Positions 55,601-63,939 of a stretch of DNA of 64,000 nt are shown piece by piece. Origin of the DNA: an uncultured Clostridia bacterium (lineage in GTDB: Bacteria; Bacillota; Clostridia; TANB77; CAG-508); NCBI GenBank assembly GCA_934167755.1, contig CAKPLT010000004.1, positions 1 through 64,000 on the forward strand, given 5' to 3'. Under the pieces are notes generated by a model that was not told the DNA's origin, did no database searches, and saw only the letters and a list, made by a program, of their open reading frames with translations. The stretch's first letter is position 1; each line of letters opens with the position of its first letter. The position numbers were made by a program, and so were the translations under genes.

Positions 55601-58600
55601 GTGCTACTATCAGAAACTTGATATTGAATATAATATCCTTGGTTTGAATATGTTGTGTTTTTTTGTTCTAATAATACTGTTCCTTCTCCACTTTGTCCAT
55701 ATTTATTTTTTAGTCCTATTATATCTTTTGCTACATTTCCAAGTTCTTGTGTTTTTACAGTTGTAACAGTTCCTTCTCCTACATTTGAAGAACCATCTGT
55801 TGCTATTATTTTTATACTATATGTTGTATTATGTTTTAGTCCTGTATATGTATAATTTCCTGTTGAACCATCTGTGATTTTTTTCCATTCTGTGCTGTCT
55901 GATGGATCTGAACTTTCTTTTATATAATAAGTATATTTGCTTACACCTGTTTCTTTATCTTGTGCTAGTGATTTTACTGTAATTGTATTTGTTGTAGAAC
56001 TTGTACTTGTAATAGTTGTTACTGGTCCTGTGGTATCATTTGTACTTCTTATATATAATTGCAATCTTGAACCAAATATTGGCCCTGAATCTGTTGGTCT
56101 TGCTAATATACCTGTATTTGATAATGATGGTCTGGTTGAAGGAGTTTCTGTTTTAGTTTTATCATATCCTCCACCTCTATATACTCTAAAAATTGCTAAA
56201 GCTGCTTCTTGTGTCCATTCTTTTGCATTTGAGCCTAAATCATATATATTACTTATAATATCTTCTGAATCTTGTGCTGTATTGCTTAATTCATTTTTTT
56301 GTGAACCTGTTTTGCTTGTAACTTTGTTAGCTTCTGAACCTGTTAATAAGAAATTTAGCATTGCATCATATTGGCTTCCCCATATCATGCTTGAAATTAC
56401 GCTTTTACTTGTATAATATGGATTACTTGCATATTTTCTACTATCTTGATATAAATACATCTCATACCAATTTTTTTCTGATAATACTGTTCCATTTCTT
56501 TTAGAACCAACTACAACATTTCCACTAGTATCAGTTGTTTTGGTTGTTTCATATCTACTAACAAAAAATCCACCAAATGCATCTACTGAAAGTATCATAT
56601 TATTATAATTATTGGCAGTATATTCTCCAAATTCTGATGCTGAATTAAATCCTAAAATATTTTTATAATATGTTGCATCTGCATCATTAATAATCCCTGT
56701 TACATTTTCTACATTCCAAGTATATCCATCAGCATTTCCTGTTATTAAACTTGGTTCTCTATAAGATGATGTACCAATACCTGCACCAGATTTTTTGTAA
56801 GATAATACTCCATTAAAATCATATGAAAAACCTTCATAATAACCTTTATTTGAACTTTGGGCTGTTGCCATTGGTTTATAATTATTACTTTGAGCTGTTG
56901 TTGTATTAGTTGGAATTGAAGTAACTCCATCATAAATTGCATCATTTACTGGTATCCATACAAATTCATTATTATTTCCATCTTTTAGTACAGCACCTTG
57001 TGTTTGTAAATTTTCCCCTGTTGTACTAGAAACTTTAAATCCTTGTGGCACACTTATTGTATAACCATTATCATCAATATATGTTCTGTTTTCACTATAT
57101 GTTGTATCAATACTTGCTTGTGCTTGAGTAATAATTGTTGCAGTATTTTGACATCTAGTTACATTTCCACTAGAATCAGTTACTAATACTTTAATTTTAT
57201 ATATTTGGTTTGTTTGTACATCTGTAATAATTGCATTATCACTATAATATGAATTGGTAGAAATTAGTTTATAATCTGTATCATTAATTGTTTTATAATA
57301 ATAATTATATAATTTTCCTTCTACATCTTTATTTATTTTTACTTCTATTTTATTACTTTGTGCAGAAACTGCTAGTATTTCGTAACTTGATCTAGTTACA
57401 TTTGCAAACTCTGTTTCAGTATATTGCTTTTTAGAAGAATTGCTTATTGTTACAGATGCATATCCAGTACTAGAGTTAATTCCATCTGTTAATCTTGCAT
57501 ATACTACATTTCCATCTTCTAATTCTCCTATATTAATTGACTTTTCTGTTGTTTTTGTCCATTTACTGTTATCAGATACATCTGGTGTTTGAGTTCCATC
57601 TGTTTTTACTTGATATTCCATATCATAATTTGCATTTTTATTATTTGCAGTTACTGTTGCAATAGAATTTTTCCAGATAATATTATTAAATTCTATTTCT
57701 CCTGTTGTATATAAAAATTCACTTGTTGTTACTGTTATTTCTTTTTCTGTAATATTTCCCAGTTTGTCTGTAACTTCTACTTTTATATAATATTTTTTAT
57801 TTGATGTTAATTTTTCAAATTTACATGTGGTTTCTGTTGTTTCTTTATAAACTGTGTAACTATTGTCTCCTTCTTTTCTATAACTATATTTATATTTAGT
57901 TACATCAGGCATCCCAATACCTTCGTCTGTTACACTTACACTTACTGTTATTGAGTTTATATCTGTAGCTTGTTCTTGTACATTTAATGTTGGTCCTTTT
58001 TTGTCTATTTTTGTAATATCTATTGTTTTTGTATCTATATTTCCTGCAATATCTCTTACTTTTATTATTATTCCAGATGTATTTTCTGTATATGTTTTAC
58101 TTGTACTTGTTTGCCAAGTTATTCCTCCATCAAAACTATATGCTCCACCTTCCGCTTCTTCTGGTAAACCACTTTCTGTATCTGTCGCGTTTATTGTTAT
58201 TATTACATCATCTTTTGTCCAATCTGTTGGATTACCTGATATTGTTACTGTTGGTGCTGTAATATCTTTTACTTGTTTTTGAAGTACAGCACTATTATTT
58301 GTTCCATCTGTTAGTCTTGCATATACAACATAATTATTTAATAAATCTGAACATGTTATTTCTTTACCTTCAGATGTTTCTACTGTTGTCCATCCATTTG
58401 CACTTGGCGCATCTGTTGTATTTTTTACAATTTGATATTGCAACTTATAATCTGAATTATTAGTAATTTTTACACTTGCTTTTTTATCCGCCCAAACTGG
58501 GTCTGAAATTGTAAAATCTGTTGCTATACTTCCTGTTTCTACTGTTACAATCTTGCTTGTTACATTTCCTAATTTATCAGAAACTTCTACTTTTATATAA

Positions 58601-61317
58601 TATGTAATTCCTTGTGTTAAACCTGTATATGTTTTACTTGATGTTTTGTTTGTTGTTGTATCAGTTGTTTTTTCTGCTGTTGCAAGTCCTGCTTCACTTG
58701 TTGCTATATAGTAATTATATGTTGTTATTTCTTCTAAACCAACACCTGAATCTGTTGTACCATCAACATTTACAGTAACTGTACTAGATGTTGATTTTGT
58801 AGTAATCTCAAATTCTGGTCCTGTTTTATCTATATTAGAAATATTTATAGTATCATATGTATTAATATTTCCTGCAATATCTCTTACTTTTATAACAATT
58901 CCTGATGTATTTTCTGTATATGTTTTACTTGTACTTGTTTGCCAAGTTGTTCCTCCATCAAAACTATATGCTCCATCTTCTGATAAACCACTTTCTGTAT
59001 CTGTTGCTGTTATGGTTAGTTTTACTGTATTATCTGTCCAATCTGTTGGTTCTTTTACAACTGTGACAGTTGGAGCTGTTGTATCTTGAACTTGTACACT
59101 TGCATATTTTGTATAATTTGTTCCATCATACAATCTTGCAACTATAATGTAATTATTTTTTAAATCTGTTACTGTGATTGTTTTTTCTGAAGTTGTTGTC
59201 CATCCATTTTCTTTAATTTCTTCTCCTTCTGCAACAACTTGATATTGCATTTGATTTTCTGTATTATTATTTACATTTACACTTGCTTTTTTATCTGCCC
59301 AGCTTGTTTTAGAAAATGTAATATCACCTGTTATTAAATCGAATTTACTAGTTGTTACTGTAAGATTTCCTTCTCCTTCATTTCCTATTAAGTCTTTTGT
59401 TTTTACAATAATCTCATAATTTGTGTTTGCTGTTAAATCTGTAAATTTATATATATTTGCTGTTTGACCTTCTATAGTTTTTTCATATGCCACACTACCT
59501 TCTTTTTTTAGATAATAATTATATTGTACATTTTCTGGCATTCCTGCACCAACATCATTAACATCAACTTTTACTGTTATTGAATTTGTCTTTGTTTCTG
59601 TTTTTGTAATTGTAACTTCAGGACCTGTTTTATCTTCTACTTGTAATGTGTATTCTAATCCGTAATTTCGTCCATCTGTTAATGCTATATAAATAGTTTG
59701 TCCATTTGTTACTGTTATTCCTTGTGTATATTCTTTCCATGTTGTTTTATCATCTTTATTTGTACCATATTTTATTGTAAAACCTGTTTCTGTTGATACA
59801 ATTACTTCTGCTTGTGCTGTACTTGGTGTGTCTGTTGCAGTCCAATTTATTTGTCTTGTTATATTTTCTTTTGCTGATGGAATCATTAATGTTTTTACAA
59901 CTATTGTAGTACTTCCATTATTTCCTGCTAAATCTTCTCTTTCAACTTTTATATAATATGTCATATTTGCTTCTAAGTTTTCAAATGTATATGTTCCTGT
60001 GGTATTACTTCCACTTAGTGTTGCACTTGCTATCGAATCTAATGATTGTGCAATATAATATTTAAATGGCTTGTCTGTTGTTATTCCACTTTCATTATCA
60101 ATTGCATTTGCTTGTATTGTTATTGCTCTTGTTGTCGTATTTGTTGCATTTGCAGTAATTGTTGGATTTGTACCATCAGAAATAATACAACTTGCATATT
60201 GTGTATAATTTGTACCATCATATAATCTTGCAATTATTTTATCAGCATATTTTAAATTATTCACTGTAATATTTTTAGGATTTACTGTAATCCATCCTGT
60301 TGCATCTGTCTCATCAATTTCATCATTTATTCCTACTATCTTATATTGCATACTATATGTAGAACCATTTGTAATTTTTACACTTGCTTTATTTTGATTC
60401 CATGTAGGACTTGAAAATGTAATTATTCCTTTTGTGTATTCCATTGTATCTTCATCTATAATTACATCTGTTCCATATGTTATTTTATCTTGTGATTTTC
60501 GTATAAATGTTATTTCATATATGTTTCCTTTTTCTAGCTTACTTTTAGGAATTGTAAATGAATTCATTGTTGTTTGTGATATTGGATATATATCTGTTAA
60601 TATATAATTAGATTTATCTAGCTCTAATTTCGTATTATCATATTTGATTGTTAAATCCTTTTCAGGATTATTTACTTTTATGTTCAATTTAACATATTGT
60701 CCATTATCAGACTCAATTAAATTCCCTACATAATTTGCGACTGTATGTACTGTTAATTTTATATTACTTGTTAATTCTTTTATATATGGTTCTGTTGAAG
60801 TTATTTTTAATGTAACATTTATTATTTTTCCTTCTTCTATTTTGTCATTTTGGGGTGTAATAATTATATTGTAATTATTTGTTTTTAATAATTGTTCTGC
60901 AGTTGTATCATATTTTAGTATTAAATCTGATACTTTTAATATTGTATTTTCAGAACCTGTTTCTGTTTCAGCTGAAATATTGTTACCATTTTCATCTTGT
61001 ATTTTTAAATCAACTAATTGCGCATCTGAATTTGTTATTTGTACTTCTATATTATATTTAATATCTTGTTCTGTAATTTGCACATTGTCTAAATAATTGT
61101 TTACATTAAATTTTATATTTTGCTCATCTTTTCCATTCCATTCATTTAGTTGATATTCTTCTTGAGTTAAATTACTATTAAAATAAAAAGCATCTGATTC
61201 TAAAATATGAGTGTCCCTTTTTTGTATTACATATTTTGAGAATGTAACTGAAATAATTGTTGATAATATAATAATTGCTAATAAAAAAACTATTGCTACT
61301 ACTTTATTTTTCTTCAT
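52612..61317 (-). CDS. DGR target: 2901-residue surface protein, variable C-terminal lectin-like domain
   Basis: The N-terminus has a signal like TasA/camelysin proteins (membrane helix to about 27, then SVTFSKYVIQKRDTH). Residues about 300-1380 consist of many FN3/Ig-like modules with a repeated NYTxYASxxISDGT / TYYIKVEVxDxxGN pattern. Three formylglycine-generating-enzyme/C-type-lectin domains follow at about 1400-1760, 1955-2330 and 2540-2901, separated by FN3-like linkers. Each ends in ...EWTQ..., YRxYRGG and GSRLxLYI/L. Only the last contains the variable repeat, and its side chains (Tyr, Asp, Gly, Ser, Ala) replace template Asn/Asp. No sortase motif. It is probably a displayed ligand-binding protein. 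Confidence 0.93.
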   Translation of the reverse strand: MKKNKVVAIVFLLAIIILSTIISVTFSKYVIQKRDTHILESDAFYFNSNLTQEEYQLNEWNGKDEQNIKFNVNNYLDNVQITEQDIKYNIEVQITNSDAQLVDLKIQDENGNNISAETETGSENTILKVSDLILKYDTTAEQLLKTNNYNIIITPQNDKIEEGKIINVTLKITSTEPYIKELTSNIKLTVHTVANYVGNLIESDNGQYVKLNIKVNNPEKDLTIKYDNTKLELDKSNYILTDIYPISQTTMNSFTIPKSKLEKGNIYEITFIRKSQDKITYGTDVIIDEDTMEYTKGIITFSSPTWNQNKASVKITNGSTYSMQYKIVGINDEIDETDATGWITVNPKNITVNNLKYADKIIARLYDGTNYTQYASCIISDGTNPTITANATNTTTRAITIQANAIDNESGITTDKPFKYYIAQSLDSIASATLSGSNTTGTYTFENLEANMTYYIKVEREDLAGNNGSTTIVVKTLMIPSAKENITRQINWTATDTPSTAQAEVIVSTETGFTIKYGTNKDDKTTWKEYTQGITVTNGQTIYIALTDGRNYGLEYTLQVEDKTGPEVTITKTETKTNSITVKVDVNDVGAGMPENVQYNYYLKKEGSVAYEKTIEGQTANIYKFTDLTANTNYEIIVKTKDLIGNEGEGNLTVTTSKFDLITGDITFSKTSWADKKASVNVNNNTENQMQYQVVAEGEEIKENGWTTTSEKTITVTDLKNNYIIVARLYDGTNYTKYASVQVQDTTAPTVTVVKEPTDWTDNTVKLTITATDTESGLSEDGAYSFDGGTTWQTSTSKTYTENTSGIVIKVRDIAGNINTYDTINISNIDKTGPEFEITTKSTSSTVTVNVDGTTDSGVGLEEITTYNYYIATSEAGLATAEKTTDTTTNKTSSKTYTGLTQGITYYIKVEVSDKLGNVTSKIVTVETGSIATDFTISDPVWADKKASVKITNNSDYKLQYQIVKNTTDAPSANGWTTVETSEGKEITCSDLLNNYVVYARLTDGTNNSAVLQKQVKDITAPTVTISGNPTDWTKDDVIITINATDTESGLPEEAEGGAYSFDGGITWQTSTSKTYTENTSGIIIKVRDIAGNIDTKTIDITKIDKKGPTLNVQEQATDINSITVSVSVTDEGIGMPDVTKYKYSYRKEGDNSYTVYKETTETTCKFEKLTSNKKYYIKVEVTDKLGNITEKEITVTTSEFLYTTGEIEFNNIIWKNSIATVTANNKNANYDMEYQVKTDGTQTPDVSDNSKWTKTTEKSINIGELEDGNVVYARLTDGINSSTGYASVTISNSSKKQYTETEFANVTRSSYEILAVSAQSNKIEVKINKDVEGKLYNYYYKTINDTDYKLISTNSYYSDNAIITDVQTNQIYKIKVLVTDSSGNVTRCQNTATIITQAQASIDTTYSENRTYIDDNGYTISVPQGFKVSSTTGENLQTQGAVLKDGNNNEFVWIPVNDAIYDGVTSIPTNTTTAQSNNYKPMATAQSSNKGYYEGFSYDFNGVLSYKKSGAGIGTSSYREPSLITGNADGYTWNVENVTGIINDADATYYKNILGFNSASEFGEYTANNYNNMILSVDAFGGFFVSRYETTKTTDTSGNVVVGSKRNGTVLSEKNWYEMYLYQDSRKYASNPYYTSKSVISSMIWGSQYDAMLNFLLTGSEANKVTSKTGSQKNELSNTAQDSEDIISNIYDLGSNAKEWTQEAALAIFRVYRGGGYDKTKTETPSTRPSLSNTGILARPTDSGPIFGSRLQLYIRSTNDTTGPVTTITSTSSTTNTITVKSLAQDKETGVSKYTYYIKESSDPSDSTEWKKITDGSTGNYTYTGLKHNTTYSIKIIATDGSSNVGEGTVTTVKTQELGNVAKDIIGLKNKYGQSGEGTVLLEQKNTTYSNQGYYIQYQVSDSSTIPTEANWVTGDSITGLSNGQMIYACLFDGINRSSDYFELKVTGLEGFEYYTDSNGNSSKDKTVTYTDSDGNTATIPAGFKVGTGDSTSKVNEGLVIQDENENEFVWVPVPVAVETTTSTTSTEKAMARKQTSNTKYYEGILYNFSGTTSTKQRSSTAMGVNTTREPSLVTTGSDFTWNVENGNANGASYDIAFYTNLTISSSTIFGTYTEFGQYMNEQYTNMVKSVDKFKGFYVGRYETSTVSNNVSASAVVQSQKNKDILYNRTWYQTYYYQESNINTYNPYHNNKSVTSSMIWGSQWDAMLNWMLKDDNTKNFVTSVVGNRTGTRANSGQYSDDFAKNIFDLSANVVEWTQGATSTHYRDYRGGSFLKTTDKYGKYTAKDRINSWRPPSGNYIYTNPTNTGGDSSTNADGSRLALYINNTEDTTAPIIDSTATTNTITKGTNNIKIKTQATDAESGIRKYKYTISYKAFDASDFSDSYIVKSEEKWGWTYEFTGLNQNTPYYIKVEVTNDAGLTSTYYSSAIQTEILNVTEDPSTLKKTYGKTGNGTVYLTLADTYKSNNYYIQYQIVKSGVTPTDSGWKDGAKVNNNGQTFSDGCIVKGLSVGDIIYTRITDGKNSSVSFKTTDISELETFSEIQTQNSVYPDPNGVEVTIPAGFKHGTSSLNNTVANGLVIEDEAGNQYVWIPVKNVVYDETTTVALQNNSSTYKPMARIQSGYTKSSTSKYYEGILYSYSGVKSWVMDNKIMYRIGNTISYREPSLVTGSTINLSWQYASGTQYDAKEYGQLSSIKDDEITINSPTAFGQYMNKKFAEMVESVANYGGFYVGRYETSRWNSGATTNADNTGNIAKSVAGATPMARTTWYDMYLRSSSGYSNNPYYNSTSVNSEMIWGCQYDAMLNFLLEENDKTKVTERTGNHSNVRSITGEYPNDIMSNIFDLSSNVREWTQEAYSSAYRAYRGGDYNMADTGTAVYRYNDYPTGTNYSIGSRLTLYLK
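52625..52760 (-). other. DGR variable repeat (VR)
   Basis: The last 136 bases but four codons of the target gene. It corresponds to the TR at 50563-50698 without gaps. Sixteen substitutions change 14 codons. In coding order they are K to Q, N to Y three times, N to D, D to A, N to G, N to Y twice, N to D, N to Y, N to G, N to Y, N to S. Three template Asn codons are unchanged. The identical GC-rich end (GCGTCTCACACT in coding direction, 52625-52640) is the probable initiation region of mutagenic homing. The stop follows 11 bases beyond. Confidence 0.97.
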
Positions 61318-61340
61318 TTTAAAGTCCTTTCTTACACCTC

Positions 61341-61841
61341 TTAATCAATTTGTGAACTATCTAAAACTATTTGCACATAATCGATAACTTTAGCATATTG
61401 ATAATTTTTATTTTCTTGATTCCATTTAATTTTTAGTTGATATCCTTGTTCTTCATCATTTAGTTTTAATGGAATTATTTGTGTTTTATTATTACTTAAT
61501 AAATTTTCACCAACTATTGCTCCATTAGCATAATTATACAATTCAAATTTTAATGGTAAATTATTTGTGTTTTTTATTTCTAGTGTATATTGCATTGAAA
61601 CTTCTGATTTTTTATCTTCTTCTTTATTACTAACTTTAAAAACATAATCTTTTTCTGTATCTGTCGGATTTATTCTTACATCTAATACATTTTCTTCAAG
61701 ATTGATAATTGGCACAGCTACTTGTACTGAATCACTTACAGACATTACATTTTTGTATTTAGATATTGATACAGATACTAATATTATTGAAGTAATAATA
61801 CATAATAACAATAAAATATCTATCGGCTTGATTCTTTGCAT
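61341..61841 (-). CDS. SipW-dependent-type small surface protein
   Basis: 166 residues. An N-terminal hydrophobic segment (IDILLLLCIITSIILVSVSI) runs into SKYKNVM, as in camelysin/TasA-like proteins cut by SipW, and is followed by a single beta-sandwich-like domain with SMQYTLEIKNTNNLPLKFEL. GGAGGAAG precedes the ATG, and the gene overlaps the end of sipW by 22 bases. It may cap or anchor the fibre; the assignment is by analogy. Confidence 0.7.
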   Translation of the reverse strand: MQRIKPIDILLLLCIITSIILVSVSISKYKNVMSVSDSVQVAVPIINLEENVLDVRINPTDTEKDYVFKVSNKEEDKKSEVSMQYTLEIKNTNNLPLKFELYNYANGAIVGENLLSNNKTQIIPLKLNDEEQGYQLKIKWNQENKNYQYAKVIDYVQIVLDSSQID

Positions 61842-62449
61842 TTGTCTTCCTCCATTTTCATCTTTTCATATTGTTTTCTAACAGTCTTTCTTTCTTTTCT
61901 TCTTTTTTCTTTTAATCTACTAAAAGAAATATATACATATAGTAATAATACAATTATTACTAATAATATTTTATTTTGCATAAAAATTGATAACTTACCT
62001 AATTTAGGAATTCTTAATACTACTTTTCCTTCTATTACTGAGTCTGTTATTGTTCCACTGTCTTCTATATTATTGTTGTCACCTTTTGTTTGATATGTTA
62101 TATTTCCATTTTCATTTATAATGTTATTAATTCTATGTGTTATAACACTCTGTCCTTGTCTAAATGAAATAATATCTCCTTTTTGTAAATTGTCTTCTTT
62201 TTTTACAATTACAATATCTCCTATATTTAATTCTGGTTGCATACTTCCTGAAATAATAACATATGATTTTATTCCTACTAAACTAGGTGTTTCTTTAGGA
62301 TGTAAAACAGATTGAGCTATTAATACAATATTACATAACAATATTGGAATTAAGATTACATATATTATAATTCTTATTCTTTTACTTATTTTCTGCTTGT
62401 TTTTCTGTATTTCTTCTATTTCTTCTATTGTATATAGCATCTTCCCCAT
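61820..62449 (-). CDS. sipW: Signal peptidase I, SipW type
   Basis: About 209 residues. A cytoplasmic N-terminus, one membrane helix (about 27-45), then the catalytic Ser in VIISGSMQPELNIGDIVIV and, in place of the bacterial Lys, a His in SVITHRINNI, the Ser/His form seen in SipW and ER or archaeal enzymes. YQTKGDNN is the conserved third box. A second membrane helix and a very basic tail end the protein. It should process the TasA/camelysin-like proteins on both sides. ATG 62449 follows AAGGAAG; GTG 62458 is less likely. Confidence 0.93.
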   Translation of the reverse strand: MGKMLYTIEEIEEIQKNKQKISKRIRIIIYVILIPILLCNIVLIAQSVLHPKETPSLVGIKSYVIISGSMQPELNIGDIVIVKKEDNLQKGDIISFRQGQSVITHRINNIINENGNITYQTKGDNNNIEDSGTITDSVIEGKVVLRIPKLGKLSIFMQNKILLVIIVLLLYVYISFSRLKEKRRKERKTVRKQYEKMKMEEDKCKESSR

Positions 62450-62472
62450 TTTTTTCACTTCCTTTTACCACA

Positions 62473-63147
62473 TTATTTTACATATTGTTTAGCATTTATT
62501 TCTAAATTCAATTTGTAATATTGATTATCTTTTTGGCTTCCCACTATAGTGTCATTTTTGTTATCATCTTTCCAATACCATTCTAAAGTATATATATTAA
62601 CTGAGTCTTTAGGTACAATAATTTCATTTACTTGAATTTCTTCTAAGTTTTTATATTCTTCTTGATTTCCTTTTATATAAATATTGTCAATTTTTAACTT
62701 ATATTTCATATTTACGGGATATTGCATTTCGTCTGTAAAGCTAAAATCATATGTTATATCATAATTTGATTTATTTCTAACGCAAAATTGATATGTTCCA
62801 TTTGAACCAGGGGCTATGATTTTTTCACCATTAAATTTTTTATTACTAAATATATCTAACTGCGTATCTTTTGTAATTTCTATATCTCCTTGTGTTATTT
62901 GGATTTCTGGCATTTTATATTCTTTATCTATTTCTTCATCTCTGTCTTTGTCTTTTCCTTTATCATCATCTTTAGTAATAGTATCTGTAGGTGCTATTGT
63001 TTCTTGATATCCAAATCCAATTTTCCCCATTCTATATCCTACTACATAGCAAAATAATAGTAATAATATGATGATTATAATTAATACTATATTTAGTATC
63101 CTTGCTCTATTTCTTTGCTTTTTTAAATCATCTATATCTTTTTCCAT
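62473..63147 (-). CDS. Membrane-anchored TasA/camelysin-like protein
   Basis: 224 residues. A membrane helix at about 17-40, an Asp/Lys-rich spacer, then a beta-sandwich domain: EKIIAPGSNGTYQFCVRNKS with a following DITYDFSF and VPKDSVNIYTLEWYWK. This IAPGxxGxYxFxVxN pattern is shared with TasA-like fibre subunits. Because the hydrophobic part is not followed by a typical SipW site it may stay membrane-bound and serve as the fibre base, which is inference. AAGGAG precedes the ATG. Confidence 0.7.
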   Translation of the reverse strand: MEKDIDDLKKQRNRARILNIVLIIIIILLLLFCYVVGYRMGKIGFGYQETIAPTDTITKDDDKGKDKDRDEEIDKEYKMPEIQITQGDIEITKDTQLDIFSNKKFNGEKIIAPGSNGTYQFCVRNKSNYDITYDFSFTDEMQYPVNMKYKLKIDNIYIKGNQEEYKNLEEIQVNEIIVPKDSVNIYTLEWYWKDDNKNDTIVGSQKDNQYYKLNLEINAKQYVK

Positions 63148-63219
63148 AATAAAACTCTCCTTTTTAATATACTCATTAAAATACCTTTATAAAGATATTT
63201 TAATCAATATATCATTATA

Positions 63220-63250
63220 GCAATAGGCGAATACAGAATTCACCTATTGC
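63220..63250 (-). promoter_or_regulatory. Stable hairpin after the TasA-like gene
   Basis: GCAATAGGCGAAT and ATTCACCTATTGC pair at 12 of 13 positions with a 5-base loop, 8 bases after the stop of the TasA-like gene. No T-run follows on the minus strand, so it is more likely an mRNA-stabilising or partial-attenuation structure. It could raise the amount of the abundant fibre subunit relative to downstream genes. Confidence 0.55.
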
Positions 63251-63257
63251 ATATAAA

Positions 63258-63860
63258 TTAATCAACTTGTGTAAATGTTGCTGTTGCACTTACTGTAACT
63301 GTTGGAGCAGTTTCTGCTGTTCCTAAAGCGTTATCTGATGAATCTGTTTGTGATGATTTAAAGTTTGTACTTGCATCTCCTGTAAATGCCCATCTCCAAT
63401 AAACTGATACTGTTTTTGTTTGTTGTGTTGTTGAGCCAATTTCTAATGCTCCAGTTGCTGTTGAAGCAAATTTATCTGCTGTTACATATGTTTTTCCATC
63501 TACACTATATTCAATTGGAATATTTTTTGCATTTGTTTCTGTTAAAGCTAATGTATAATTTACTTTTACATCTGAATCATTTGTTAATTGTATATCAAAT
63601 TTTCCACCAGTTCCTGGTGCGATTTTTCCACTTGCTACATCTGCATCAGCTGTTGTTCCATCAACCTCTTTTGCAGTTTTAAATAAATCGAATGTTCCAG
63701 TAGTTATATTTGAACCAACTTTAAATTTTGCTACAGTTGCAGTATCACTTCCTGTAAATGTAGTTGTATATTTAGCATATGTTCCTGAAACTAAAATTAA
63801 TCCAACCATTACTATTAATAATGATACAAGAAATAATTTTACTAATTTATTATCTTTCAT
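63258..63860 (-). CDS. TasA/camelysin-like fibre protein
   Basis: 200 residues. The signal region LFLVSLLIVMVGLILVSGTY is followed by AKYTTTFTGSDTATVAKFKV, the classic start of SipW-processed TasA-family proteins. The mature part is a beta-rich domain with KIAPGTGGKFDIQLTNDSDV, VNYTLALTE and SVYWRWAF, similar in order to the next gene. GAAAGGAGGG precedes the ATG. In Bacillus TasA forms the main biofilm fibre and is encoded with sipW, as here, hence the proposed role in a surface fibre. Confidence 0.85.
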   Translation of the reverse strand: MKDNKLVKLFLVSLLIVMVGLILVSGTYAKYTTTFTGSDTATVAKFKVGSNITTGTFDLFKTAKEVDGTTADADVASGKIAPGTGGKFDIQLTNDSDVKVNYTLALTETNAKNIPIEYSVDGKTYVTADKFASTATGALEIGSTTQQTKTVSVYWRWAFTGDASTNFKSSQTDSSDNALGTAETAPTVTVSATATFTQVD

Positions 63861-63939
63861 GTTTTTCCCTCCTTTCTTATGTATCTACATATATAGGTTA
63901 TAAACCTATAACTTTATCTTAATGGCTTTTCGCCCTTAA

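Noticed and set aside
54330..56100. Additional DGR variable repeats at the ends of the first two lectin-like modules
   Set aside because: Protein ends are similar, but the DNA does not align to the TR and differences are not limited to template adenines.
55937..56416. 159-codon plus-strand frame inside the DGR target gene
   Set aside because: It is the complement of the repetitive Thr/Ser-rich target gene, with no ribosome site; a shadow frame.
61207..61220. Third copy of the TGAGTGTCCC motif
   Set aside because: Only ten bases match and it lies inside the coding sequence of the target's signal region; chance match is likely.
63861..63939. Possible cyclic-di-GMP (GEMM) riboswitch upstream of the TasA-like gene, suggested by GGGCGAAAAGCC
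   Set aside because: Only this short stretch resembles GEMM; the second stem, tetraloop and receptor are missing and the spacing is too short.
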